37,665 bases of DNA from an uncultured Bacteroidales bacterium (GCA_937926785.1 CALBBQ010000060.1:1-37665), one strand, 5' to 3'. Shown: positions 17,279 through 25,760, counted from the first letter of the stretch. A program made the numbers and translations. Notes: generated by a model not told the origin, from the letters alone.

Positions 17279-17839
17279 CTATGCTTTAATATTTTGCAGA
17301 AATTTAATGATTTCGTTTGTATTATATACAAAATCAACCGGGGTCATTTTAAGAGAGGCTTCGGTCATGGTTCTCACCTGGCATTCGTCGGGGTTTTGAA
17401 CGATAGCCACCCCCCCGAGATCCTTAATCTTCTTTAAACCGTAAGCACCATCGCGGTTAGCCCCGGAAAGGATTATACCAATTAGTTTATCGCGGTAAAC
17501 CTGAGCAGCGGTAACAAACGAAAGGTCGATACTGGGACGGGAGTGGTTAACCGGTTCTTCGGTGGACAAGGCGATTTTATTGCCCAGTTCCACATACATA
17601 TGGTAGTTTGCCGGAGCAAGGTAGGCTTTACCGGGTTTTATCTGTTCCTTGTCAAAGGGTTCGATAATGGGGATGGCTGATTTAATGGAGAGTGCCTCGA
17701 CAAAACCGCTTCGAACGTGCTTTAAGCGGTGCAGGCAAAGAAGAACCGGAAGTGGAAAGGTTGGAGGCAAGGAGTGCAGAATTCGGGTAATCACCTGAAA
17801 ACTGCCTGCCGATCCTCCTATAATTACTGCTTTGTACAT
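17279..17839 (-). CDS. Stand-alone CheB-type protein-glutamate methylesterase
   Basis: The 186-residue protein is only the catalytic domain of CheB. The triad is visible: Ser10 in IGGSAGS, His37 in LCLHRLK and Asp130 in ILSGANRDGAYG (where classic CheB has TGMGxDGA). There is no receiver domain, so it cannot be controlled by CheA-type phosphorylation in the usual way. It would hydrolyse methyl-glutamate esters, or deamidate Gln, on a receptor. It is 5 nt after the second cheR and 4 nt before the GAF gene. No CheA, CheW, CheY or classic MCP occurs in the window. Confidence 0.88.
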   Translation of the reverse strand: MYKAVIIGGSAGSFQVITRILHSLPPTFPLPVLLCLHRLKHVRSGFVEALSIKSAIPIIEPFDKEQIKPGKAYLAPANYHMYVELGNKIALSTEEPVNHSRPSIDLSFVTAAQVYRDKLIGIILSGANRDGAYGLKKIKDLGGVAIVQNPDECQVRTMTEASLKMTPVDFVYNTNEIIKFLQNIKA

Positions 17840-17844
17840 AAATG

Positions 17845-18681
17845 CTAGGTGGTTTTTCGCTTATAAATCCTTTCGGAGTCGTTATATATGGTAAATTTAT
17901 TATTTGCGTTGGTATTATCCAAGGTCTCCTTGATACCAAGGGCTAAAAATCCGCCGGCAACCAGGCAGTTTGATAGTTTCGCAAAAATTTTTTCGGAAAG
18001 GAGCTGGTTGTAGTAAATAGCCTGGTTGCGGAACAGGATTAGCTTGGCCGCACCGGGTTCTTCCTCTATAAGGGTATTTTGCTTCAGGAAGGTAACGTTT
18101 TTAATTAACCCAACATCGAAGACAATGGTTCCTCCTTCAGCACTGTAGTAGTTCGAATATTTGCCTTTTTCGTTGAAACGCTGGTAGTTTGCCTCGTTAA
18201 TTTCCATGTCCTTGGGGTCGAGCCGTCCGGAGGTAATGCGCTGGATGGTACGCTCCGAGAGAGCGTTGCAGTATATGCTAACCTCGTCGAGGAGGTTGAG
18301 CTCCTTGAGCAGGATGGACAGGGAGTACAGCTCCTCACCCGAGTCGAACGATGCTAGCCAGATACGTGGTTTCGATGGGCTTCCCTTTAGCAATTCTGGG
18401 ACAACCTCGTCGCGGAGTATCCGCCAAAACGAAGGATCGCGAAACATTTCGGTGGTCTCGGGAATGAGGTCTGCCAGGAGCTGATCAACAAAGTCACGGT
18501 TGTTCTTCAGGCGAGTCATCAGTCCTTCGGCATCGCGGAGGGCGTGTAGGGTGATAACGTATTCAAGTCTACGCTTTAGAGAGGTTAGCGCATAGTCGCG
18601 AAAGTCGTAACCAAAGTCATCGAGTAACATTTTGATTACGTTGCGGGTGTCAACTATTCCTATTTCGTAGCGAATGATCAT
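17845..18681 (-). CDS. Degenerate CheR-like methyltransferase
   Basis: The 278-residue protein keeps the CheR fold: N-terminal helices, ETTEMFRDPSFW (75-86), and LILFRNQAIYYN (214-225) matching the classic LCRNVLIYF. The SAM-binding parts are altered. The motif that reads AGCSTGQE in the sister protein reads ASFDSGEE here (110-117), and the ribose-contacting Asp of ATDLN becomes Ala in CNALS (138-142). It may be inactive, with a structural or regulatory role, or bind a different ligand. The ORF is open to 18840, but those 53 codons lie inside the preceding gene; ATG 18681, 8 nt after its stop, is the likely start. Confidence 0.82.
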   Translation of the reverse strand: MIIRYEIGIVDTRNVIKMLLDDFGYDFRDYALTSLKRRLEYVITLHALRDAEGLMTRLKNNRDFVDQLLADLIPETTEMFRDPSFWRILRDEVVPELLKGSPSKPRIWLASFDSGEELYSLSILLKELNLLDEVSIYCNALSERTIQRITSGRLDPKDMEINEANYQRFNEKGKYSNYYSAEGGTIVFDVGLIKNVTFLKQNTLIEEEPGAAKLILFRNQAIYYNQLLSEKIFAKLSNCLVAGGFLALGIKETLDNTNANNKFTIYNDSERIYKRKTT

Positions 18682-18689
18682 ACCTTGAG

Positions 18690-21062
18690 TTACTTCTTTA
18701 GCTGTTCCTTTAGCTGGGCTATGATGCTGTTCAGTTCTTCCTCTTTCTGTTTGTTTTCTGTAATATCTAGCCCTATGTTGATTATCTTGTACAGTTGCCC
18801 GTTTTCGTCCATAATTGGCGTGAAATTTTCCAGTACCCATTTAACTTTACCGGATACAGTGAGTGAGAACTCACGGGTTTGTTTCTTGCCGTTTTGTAAA
18901 GCTTTCCAAAATCGTTCAAACTCCTTAGGCTTATTCTTGGCGGTATAATCAATATCCTGTAGGTATCGGTTTTCAATATCTTCCTTCTTATCGCCGAGTA
19001 CTTCAACATTTTTGTTGTTGATGTAGGATATTAGCCCATCGGGTTCGATAATTGTAACAAGGCAGTTTTGGTCTAACGCTTTGAGCAGCGTTTCCATCTC
19101 GCGCTGGCGTTGTGCTGAAATATCTTGCTCTTTTTTAAGTTTCCTGAGGTTTTGCTCTATCTCTTTGGCTTGCTGTTGGGTCATGATTTCCAGTTTTTTA
19201 GCCTCCGTTACATCTTGGCCAATGAGCAGGATTTTGATTAAAAGGCCCATGGAGTCGAAACCGGGGGAAAGTGTGGTTAGCATGAACCGTTCGCGGTTGT
19301 TATTGCCGAGTAGATGTAAGGTGGTGTTTACCGACTGTCCGTTTACTACCGTTTGCCAAAGTTGTATGAATCCTTCGCGTTCGTCCGGGTTGATCAGGTT
19401 CTCTAACAGCATACCTTCCACTTCCGACTTGCTGTAACCAGTCATCTCTTGGAACACCGTGTTGGAATCGGTAATGAAACCATCCTCGGTAAGCGATAGG
19501 GATATGAGCGACTGGTTTATGGCGTTAGTGATGATTTCCAGCTCCAGGTTTTTGCGCTGCATTTCCTCCTGAGTGGCTTGCATCTCCTCCATGTTTTGGC
19601 GCATTTCTTCTTCCTGGGCAGCCATCTCCTCTCGCTGTTGTTGCGATTGCTCCAGCAACTCCTGTGTTTTGAGGTTGTTCTTAACGGAATTAAGCGTGGT
19701 AGCAATACTTTCTCCAACTTTCTCAACAAATTCAATTTGATGAGGGGCGAACTCGTTGAACGAGGCTATCTCAATAACTCCGAAAATCTTATCTTCAAGT
19801 TTAAGGGGGACAAGCAGAAGTGCAGTGGGGGTTGCCTCACCCAACCCAGAGGTTATGGCTATGTAGTCCTGAGGTATCTCCTTCAGGTAAATGGTTTGTT
19901 TCTCCACAGCACAGGTGCCCACCAATCCCTCGCCCAGCATAATGGTTTTCTGAATAAACTTTTTTCGGTTGAAGGCGAATGCCGATAGCAGTTCAAGGTA
20001 CTGGTCGGAATCGTGATCGTTTAGCATGAATATGCCGCCCTGGTTGGCATCTAAATAGTTTACCAGGTTCTGAATAACATTATCGGCTAAAATGATAAGG
20101 TTGTTGTTGTTTTGCCTGAGTATATCGCCAAACTTGGCAAGCCCGGCATTGAACCAGCTTCGGATGTTGTCTTCCTCCTTGCGTTTTTGTTCTTCAAGGT
20201 AAGCCTTTTTAAGGCTTTCGCGCATTTGCAGTAAGGCTAAGCCTAACTGATCGTTCTTGCTCATGGGTTTGAACTCAAAATCCAGATGATTCTGTTCAAT
20301 TTGTCTGGCAAACTCAGTGGTGCTTTTTAGCCCATCAATCAGTCGGTTGAGCGATTGGGACAAATCGCCCAGCTCGCTTTTGTCGTTGATGTTGGCATGC
20401 GACGGAATTTCACCTTGTGCAAGCTGCCGGAGCCGAACGGTTAGGTGCATTAGTCCCTTTGAGACGGGTTTCAGAATGTAGTAAACCATCAGGGCAATGA
20501 TAAGGGATGAGATTACAACAATTAGAATCATGGCCCTGCGGTTTACCTTAACCTGCTCCAGGGTCTCCTTGGGACTTAGGGATATGGCGATGTAGGCATT
20601 GTAGGGCTTGTAGTACTTGTAAACCAAAATCCTTTGCTCTGTTTTATTTTCGGTAACATCGAGGTATGATATGTAACCTTCCTTGGCATTTTGCAGCTTA
20701 ATATCCTGAATGGTTTGAAGGGGTAGCCTACCGCCCTGTCGGGTAACGTGAATCAGGTACTGTCCGTTCTTGGATATCAATGCCGGGTAATCGGTTTTCT
20801 GATAGGCTGGCTTGCTAAAGTAGCCTTTAAGTTCAAATATATCGTTGGCGGAGAGCCCGGGCCCCGTTTTTTGCTCCACAATGTTTGCCAAGTCGGTTAA
20901 CCTGTCGATGTAAACAAAAGCTTCATGAATGGCATTGTTGATGGTTCGGGAGCTGGAAAACTGATTAAGAATAAGCCCTGCCATGGCAAAAAGTATCACC
21001 ATTAAGGGGATAATGACGATTTGAATGCGTTGAGTCAGCTTCATGTTAGCTAATGCCTTCAT
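18690..21062 (-). CDS. Membrane Cache/HAMP-GAF-PAS-PAS sensor without kinase domain
   Basis: The 790-residue protein has TM1 (12-33), a periplasmic Cache-like domain (about 38-172), TM2 (176-197), a HAMP domain (198-252), a further helical linker, GAF (about 320-460), a coiled coil (465-506), PAS1 (507-622), a helix, PAS2 (655-770) and a short C-terminal coiled coil. There is no HisKA, HATPase, GGDEF or MCP signalling domain, so it is an input protein looking for a partner. The coiled coil carries Gln/Glu pairs at regular steps (EEMAAQEEEMRQ, MEEMQATQEEM), the kind of site CheR and CheB modify in chemoreceptors. The gene lies between cheR1 (8 nt) and cheR2 (8 nt). Confidence 0.85.
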   Translation of the reverse strand: MKALANMKLTQRIQIVIIPLMVILFAMAGLILNQFSSSRTINNAIHEAFVYIDRLTDLANIVEQKTGPGLSANDIFELKGYFSKPAYQKTDYPALISKNGQYLIHVTRQGGRLPLQTIQDIKLQNAKEGYISYLDVTENKTEQRILVYKYYKPYNAYIAISLSPKETLEQVKVNRRAMILIVVISSLIIALMVYYILKPVSKGLMHLTVRLRQLAQGEIPSHANINDKSELGDLSQSLNRLIDGLKSTTEFARQIEQNHLDFEFKPMSKNDQLGLALLQMRESLKKAYLEEQKRKEEDNIRSWFNAGLAKFGDILRQNNNNLIILADNVIQNLVNYLDANQGGIFMLNDHDSDQYLELLSAFAFNRKKFIQKTIMLGEGLVGTCAVEKQTIYLKEIPQDYIAITSGLGEATPTALLLVPLKLEDKIFGVIEIASFNEFAPHQIEFVEKVGESIATTLNSVKNNLKTQELLEQSQQQREEMAAQEEEMRQNMEEMQATQEEMQRKNLELEIITNAINQSLISLSLTEDGFITDSNTVFQEMTGYSKSEVEGMLLENLINPDEREGFIQLWQTVVNGQSVNTTLHLLGNNNRERFMLTTLSPGFDSMGLLIKILLIGQDVTEAKKLEIMTQQQAKEIEQNLRKLKKEQDISAQRQREMETLLKALDQNCLVTIIEPDGLISYINNKNVEVLGDKKEDIENRYLQDIDYTAKNKPKEFERFWKALQNGKKQTREFSLTVSGKVKWVLENFTPIMDENGQLYKIINIGLDITENKQKEEELNSIIAQLKEQLKK

Positions 21063-21070
21063 GGTTGAGT

Positions 21071-21925
21071 CTATTTTTTAATGTATGCCTGTCCTAGTCG
21101 TTCAAAACGGGTTGCCCATGGTCCTAGTATGGTTTCGTGCATTCCCAGAAGAAGTACCCCTTTGGGGTAGAGGTTGTTGTGAAAAAGTTCAAAAACTTTG
21201 TTTTGAAGGGTGTAGTTGAAGTAAATGATCACGTTCCGGCAAAGGATAAGGTCAAACTTGGCGAAAAAGATGTTGCCATCGACTACCAGGTCGTGTTTAC
21301 GGAAAATGGGACGTTCAGTAAGGAACTTCTTCATGGTAATGGTATCCTTAACCTTGTCTATATCAAAGTATTTTTCGTAGGGCACATCGTTGTATTCCTC
21401 GAAGTTCAGGGGGTTTTGTTTGATAACCTTGTCAAAGTTATCGAGGTAGCCCAGGTTAAAGCGGTACTTATACACACCCAGCTTGGCCGCTTCCAGCACA
21501 TCGGTGTTCAGGTCGGTGGCAAATATCTTGGCGCGGTCAAGCATCTCCATTTCGTTCAGCAGGATCATCATGGAGTAAACCTCTTGCCCGGTGGAGCAAC
21601 CGGCATGCCATATGTTAATGGTTTTGTTGTTTTTAAAACGGGGCAGTATGCGTGACCTTAGCAAGTGCCAAACGGGAGGATCACGAAAAAGTTCGGTGGT
21701 GTTTACGGTTACCTCCTTAACTACCTTTTCAAGGAAATCCTTGTCTATTCGTAGGTTGGTAAGCAGCGAGGTGAGGTCGAGGTTGTAGTCTTCCAGAATT
21801 TTTTGAAGCCTGCGCTTTAGCGATTTATCAGAATACTCTGAAAAATCATATCGTGAAACGCTCTTGATCGTATTAACAAAGTATTGTAAGTCCTGATCCG
21901 TTACCTGCATACGTTGGCCTGCCAT
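21071..21925 (-). CDS. CheR-type protein-glutamate O-methyltransferase
   Basis: SAM-dependent enzyme that methylates Glu side chains of receptors. The 284-residue product has the N-terminal helical domain (SLKRRLQKIL), NTTELFRDPPVW (75-86), the intact SAM motif WHAGCSTGQEVYS (106-118), the ribose-binding Asp138 in ATDLN, and DLILCRNVIIYFNYT near 225-239. It lacks the extra C-terminal repeat found in some CheR proteins. It is the first gene of the operon. An AAGGAG lies 3 nt before ATG 21925, unusually close and strong for this phylum. It is 8 nt before the sensor gene, its likely substrate. Confidence 0.93.
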   Translation of the reverse strand: MAGQRMQVTDQDLQYFVNTIKSVSRYDFSEYSDKSLKRRLQKILEDYNLDLTSLLTNLRIDKDFLEKVVKEVTVNTTELFRDPPVWHLLRSRILPRFKNNKTINIWHAGCSTGQEVYSMMILLNEMEMLDRAKIFATDLNTDVLEAAKLGVYKYRFNLGYLDNFDKVIKQNPLNFEEYNDVPYEKYFDIDKVKDTITMKKFLTERPIFRKHDLVVDGNIFFAKFDLILCRNVIIYFNYTLQNKVFELFHNNLYPKGVLLLGMHETILGPWATRFERLGQAYIKK

Positions 21926-21967
21926 TAACTCCTTACGCTAACAAAAATCATAAAAATAGATTAAAGC

Positions 21968-21999
21968 TAAATATAGATTTTTATCCAATACAAAACAAA
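21968..21999 (-). promoter_or_regulatory. Candidate promoter of the signalling operon
   Basis: On the minus strand TTTG (21999-21996), a 20-bp spacer and TATATTTA (21975-21968; one mismatch to TAnnTTTG). It would give a leader of about 36 nt before cheR1. The next gene upstream is on the same strand, so read-through is also possible. Confidence 0.4.
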
Positions 22000-22043
22000 A
22001 TACAAGGGGTAAAGATAGCTTTAAGTTTGACTAAATAGAAATT

Positions 22044-23126
22044 TTATTGCATGGGAACAGTTTTTTCATTGATGGTTTGCTGTTGCTTGAGTTTAAACCT
22101 TAAGGCAACAGGGTTGTGATCGCTGTTCTCAAAATTCAGGTTCAAGGTTTTTATATACTCTACTTGTATGTTGGGTGAGGCGAGGAAGAAATCAAGGATT
22201 ACAGTTTTGCAACTCTCAGAGTAGGGAATGTTTAGGTATCGATTAGTTGGAGCGGCCGGGTCATAAGCCCATTGCCAATCTCTTTTAAAAAGAGTACTAT
22301 CAACGTTAAAAACATGAAACGTTTCACTTTCATAAGCCCTACCAAAGGCATCAGCTGGTAAACCCGGGGGTAGCTGGTTCCAATCGCCACCAACGAGAAC
22401 GTAGTTACCCTTCTCGTATTCATGGGTTACAAAATCCTTGATGAATAGCAGCTCTGCTTTTCTCTGACTTCCATCATCGAATGCAGAGTTGTGCGTGTTA
22501 ACCAGAATAAGTTCCATGCCATTAGTCACAGGGAACCGATTGACCACCAAGCATCGGCGTAGATCGAACAGGTTTCGGGGGAAGCTAAGTGAATCAAAGT
22601 ACTGGATTCTAACCGATAGGGAAGGGGTGTATCGGCTAAGGGTTAATATGCCGGAGTGGACTTGTCCTATTGGCGACAGAACAGGTATGGGCACAAAGGA
22701 GACTCTATGATTCACTCCATAAAACTTGAAGTATTGATTTCCCAGTACATCCACCTGATTCATGTAGTAGGACCGCCTGGAGTCCATGTCAACCTCCTGA
22801 AGGAGAATGAATGAGGCATCCTGATTTTCGATAAATTTATTGATGGCTTGCAGGTTTTGGCGTGTTCTGGCCTCGCTGTCGCGAACTCGTTTGCCTCCAT
22901 CCATGAAAAAGTCCATGTTACTGCCCAGCCCTGCGTAACCAATATTCCACGTCATCAGGTTGTATGTATGCCCTGCTTTTAGCGTATCCGGGGTTTTCGA
23001 AACCTGAAGTACAATTTCCGGTGCAGGATTAAAGCGAGTAATGTGGCTGTACAGGATAAAGATTGAAAGGAACAGCAAGGAGATAAGTATTAGAACTCCC
23101 AGTAACCGAAATGCTTTTTGTATCAT
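22044..23126 (-). CDS. Membrane-anchored endonuclease/exonuclease/phosphatase (EEP) family hydrolase
   Basis: The product (about 360 residues) has one N-terminal membrane helix (about 8-30) followed by an EEP fold: MTWNIGYAG, ILLQEVDMDSRR, LVNTHNSAF, VLVGGDWNQLPP and a C-terminal SDHNPVAL. These supply the metal Glu, the Asp/Asn pair and the catalytic His of the family. Substrates in this family range from DNA to phospholipids and cannot be told here; membrane anchoring would suit an extracytoplasmic substrate. The ORF is open to 23168, but ATG 23126 sits just behind a -7-like TATCTTTA (23155-23148) and directly before the hydrophobic helix, so I choose it. Confidence 0.85.
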   Translation of the reverse strand: MIQKAFRLLGVLILISLLFLSIFILYSHITRFNPAPEIVLQVSKTPDTLKAGHTYNLMTWNIGYAGLGSNMDFFMDGGKRVRDSEARTRQNLQAINKFIENQDASFILLQEVDMDSRRSYYMNQVDVLGNQYFKFYGVNHRVSFVPIPVLSPIGQVHSGILTLSRYTPSLSVRIQYFDSLSFPRNLFDLRRCLVVNRFPVTNGMELILVNTHNSAFDDGSQRKAELLFIKDFVTHEYEKGNYVLVGGDWNQLPPGLPADAFGRAYESETFHVFNVDSTLFKRDWQWAYDPAAPTNRYLNIPYSESCKTVILDFFLASPNIQVEYIKTLNLNFENSDHNPVALRFKLKQQQTINEKTVPMQ

Positions 23127-23183
23127 GCGGTGTGCTGATTTTTGAAATAAAGATAAAGAAAAAAACAATGATAAACTTATGGT

Positions 23184-23214
23184 TTTGCTGGTTATGTTTT
23201 AATGGCTATCTTTG
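23184..23214 (+). promoter_or_regulatory. Bacteroidota-type promoter of purQ
   Basis: TTTG (23184-23187), a 19-bp spacer and TATCTTTG (23207-23214) are an exact match. Transcription would start near 23221, about 15 nt before the ATG at 23236, which rules out a start at 23212. Confidence 0.75.
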
Positions 23215-23235
23215 AAGGGTTCAAACGCGTTCAAC

Positions 23236-23946
23236 ATGAAATTTGGAGTGGTGGTTTTTCCTGGTTCCAACTGCGATCAGGATACCGTATATACAATTAA
23301 AGATATTCTGGAGCAAGAGGTGGTAACCCTTTGGCACAAGGAAACTGATTTCGACCCCAACATCGATGTGATTATACTACCCGGTGGGTTTTCGTATGGC
23401 GATTACCTTAGGTCAGGGGCTCTGGCAAAGTTTTCGCCAATTATGACCAGAGTTATTGAGTTTGCGAACAACGGTGGGTATGTTTTTGGCATTTGCAATG
23501 GGTTTCAGATATTGTGCGAAAGTGGTTTGCTGCCTGGGGCATTGCTGCACAACACCAGCCAGAAGTTTATTTGCAAAAATGTTTATCTCACTCCCGATAG
23601 CAAGATAACCCCGTTAACCAAGTATTTACCCCGCGACAGGGCGCTAAAGATCCCCATTGCACATGGCGAAGGGCGTTACTATGCCGATAAGGAAACTCTG
23701 GCACAAATGCGAATCAATGGTCAAATCCTTTTCCGTTACTGCGATGAAACAGGCGTAGTTTCAGAAGCTGCTAATCCTAATGGCTCGGTGGAGAACATTG
23801 CCGGGGTTTGCAACGATCGTTTCAACGTGTTCGGAATGATGCCTCACCCTGAGAGGGCTTCGGACGATGAGTTGGGGAATACCGATGGCCGTTTGATTTT
23901 TGAATCGCTCATTTGGTACATCAAGGAGTTGGGTAAAAACGATTAA
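23236..23946 (+). CDS. purQ: Phosphoribosylformylglycinamidine synthase subunit I (glutaminase)
   Basis: Supplies ammonia from glutamine to the FGAM synthase step of purine biosynthesis. The 236-residue class I glutamine amidotransferase has PGSNCDQD at the start, the oxyanion segment LPGGFSYGDYLR, nucleophile Cys87 in GICNGFQ, and His204/Glu206 in MMPHPERA. It is a separate subunit here, not fused to PurL as in many Gammaproteobacteria, so a PurL/PurS pair should be elsewhere. The stop TAA overlaps the stop codon of the convergent reductase gene (TTAA, 23943-23946). Confidence 0.95.
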   Translation: MKFGVVVFPGSNCDQDTVYTIKDILEQEVVTLWHKETDFDPNIDVIILPGGFSYGDYLRSGALAKFSPIMTRVIEFANNGGYVFGICNGFQILCESGLLPGALLHNTSQKFICKNVYLTPDSKITPLTKYLPRDRALKIPIAHGEGRYYADKETLAQMRINGQILFRYCDETGVVSEAANPNGSVENIAGVCNDRFNVFGMMPHPERASDDELGNTDGRLIFESLIWYIKELGKND

Positions 23947-24662
23947 CGATTGCGCAAATCAATCAGGGTCTCGTTGGGTGGATTGAAGATCAGCTCAACG
24001 ATTTTTTTTGCTATTTTTTCAGGATTTTCCAGCATGCCCTGAGTTTTATAGTGGTGAAATCGTTCCGATTGGGGGAATATGTCAACAGGTATTTGACGGA
24101 CCAAGTCTTGCATAGGCGTATCAACCACGCCGGGTGCAACGGATAACACCGTTACCTTTTGTTGCTCCTTGAGACGTTGTTCTGCCTGTATTACCAATGA
24201 AAACATGTCGAGCGCAGCCTTTGATGCGCAATATCCAGCCCACGATTCCACCGGATGCCTTGCGGCACCGGAACTTATGTTGACTATCGTAATTTTTGCT
24301 TTGGTTTTGCCGTAGAGCGATATTATTCTGTTCGTAAGAACTGCCGGAGCAATTGTGTTTAGGGTGAATGTTTGTTCCAGCATTTTGCTATCAATTTCAC
24401 CAACGGGTTTTACATCGCCTAGCGTGCCCGCATTGTTGATAAGAACGATGTGTTCAGCCGTTTCAAAGAGTGGGATCTCCACGCTGGAGGCTATGCCTGG
24501 CAAGCTGAAGTCGGCATAGATGTGGGTGTAATTTGGGTTGGCCATTTTGCACCTGCGGGCATAACCTATTACCCTAAAATCGGGCTGTTTAAGAACATAC
24601 GAGGTTAATGCGAGACCAATTCCCGAGCTTGAACCGGTTATGTAAAACACGAGTTTCTGCAT
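23943..24662 (-). CDS. Short-chain dehydrogenase/reductase
   Basis: The 239-residue SDR has the cofactor motif TGSSSGIG (9-16), NNAG, the catalytic Ser in NISSGAARH and the Tyr/Lys pair in YCASKAALDMF, followed by PGVVDTPM. Arg pairs after beta-2 (YARRC) suggest NADPH use. The sequence looks like the sepiapterin reductase/benzil reductase branch, but the substrate is open. It starts 5 nt after the flippase-like gene, so the two are co-transcribed. Its stop overlaps that of purQ on the other strand. Confidence 0.9.
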   Translation of the reverse strand: MQKLVFYITGSSSGIGLALTSYVLKQPDFRVIGYARRCKMANPNYTHIYADFSLPGIASSVEIPLFETAEHIVLINNAGTLGDVKPVGEIDSKMLEQTFTLNTIAPAVLTNRIISLYGKTKAKITIVNISSGAARHPVESWAGYCASKAALDMFSLVIQAEQRLKEQQKVTVLSVAPGVVDTPMQDLVRQIPVDIFPQSERFHHYKTQGMLENPEKIAKKIVELIFNPPNETLIDLRNR

Positions 24663-24667
24663 GGTGG

Positions 24668-25735
24668 CTACTTAATAAAGTGACGCTTAACCCATCGTGG
24701 AAAGATTATTGAGCCAATGAAAAGGTATGGGTAGTAGCTGACAAAACGCCATAGCAGAGCCATGGCAACCGCCACGGAAGCCAGAAGGTGTGCATCAACC
24801 GGAATGAATTCCGACAGGTACCGGGTAAAAACAAATTCTGCGAATCCGCTACCACCTGGCGTAGGGCTGACCAGCATCATGATCCACATGACCAGCTGAC
24901 GGGCAAAAATGAGCAGGTTGTGCTCAATACTAAAGAATGCCAGGAGCAAGGCGTTTACCACCCAGAAACGCGAAGTCCATGATAGGAATGACGCTGCTAT
25001 AACCTTTACCCAGAATGAGGCCGGTTTGCTCCGGTATTCCCTGGAGCTGCTGATGATATCGCTCCCTGCCCGGTTTGCCCCGTGCTTCCATCGCCTAAGA
25101 ATTGGTAGTTTGAAGATTAGCAGGAGGAGCCATTTTAATCCTCGTGGGTTAACGAAAAGTCCGTAGGAGAGAACAAGCACCCAGGCAAACTTTAGAGAGT
25201 AGCCAATAAGGCTGAAAGCCATAAGCTCTCGGGCCATACTCGGGCTTGAACCCACGGAGAAGAGGTTGGCGTATCCTGCCAAAAGTACTACAAATGGAAA
25301 CATCACCACAAAATAAAGCTCGTCCAGAAAGGAGGTGATCATAACTAGTGCTGAACTATGACCCAAATTCAAACCCTCCTTGTTAACGTAAACAATGGCC
25401 ACGCTGGTTCCGCCAATGGCTGAGGGGGTAATGGCTGAGGTAAACTCCCATAGCATAACCACCCTTAGCGCTTTCCAAAAACGGAACTTACCGTCGCTGA
25501 GTATCATCAATCGGAGTGTGTAGCCAACATCGCGGCCAATCATGAACAGGAATGCCACCAATAACCATAGCACAGCAGGCCAGGTGAATCTAATCACCTC
25601 GAAAGCTTCGGGTTTAAATTCCCTGTAAAGCATAAATCCCACTACTCCTAATCCCAGTGTAACAGGAATAATGGCTAACTTTGTTTTTAATCGTTGTGCC
25701 GGATTTTCTTTGATCTGTGCGGCTTGTTTGTGCAT
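24668..25735 (-). CDS. LPG-synthase-type transmembrane protein (flippase-like domain family)
   Basis: The 355-residue polytopic protein has about eight membrane helices. It carries the family marks: the WEFTSAITPSAIGGTSVAIVYV segment (an ITP-x-x-x-GG motif), the GHSSALVMITSFLDELYF helix and VSPTPGGSGFAEF near the C-terminus. These match the lysylphosphatidylglycerol-synthase-TM/YbhN-type family, of which only the flippase half is present; there is no synthetase domain. Function may be lipid movement across the inner membrane. It is the first gene of a two-gene unit with the SDR; a -7-like TATATTTG lies just upstream. Confidence 0.85.
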   Translation of the reverse strand: MHKQAAQIKENPAQRLKTKLAIIPVTLGLGVVGFMLYREFKPEAFEVIRFTWPAVLWLLVAFLFMIGRDVGYTLRLMILSDGKFRFWKALRVVMLWEFTSAITPSAIGGTSVAIVYVNKEGLNLGHSSALVMITSFLDELYFVVMFPFVVLLAGYANLFSVGSSPSMARELMAFSLIGYSLKFAWVLVLSYGLFVNPRGLKWLLLLIFKLPILRRWKHGANRAGSDIISSSREYRSKPASFWVKVIAASFLSWTSRFWVVNALLLAFFSIEHNLLIFARQLVMWIMMLVSPTPGGSGFAEFVFTRYLSEFIPVDAHLLASVAVAMALLWRFVSYYPYLFIGSIIFPRWVKRHFIK

Positions 25736-25760
25736 GTGTTTTGTAAATACTTACAGTAAA

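Noticed and set aside
18690..21062. Histidine kinase
   Set aside because: HAMP, GAF and PAS look like a kinase front end, but no HisKA H-box or N/G-box ATPase motif is present up to the stop codon.
21137..21655. 172-codon open frame on + strand
   Set aside because: Antisense to cheR1, which has all CheR motifs; no start signal or family likeness.
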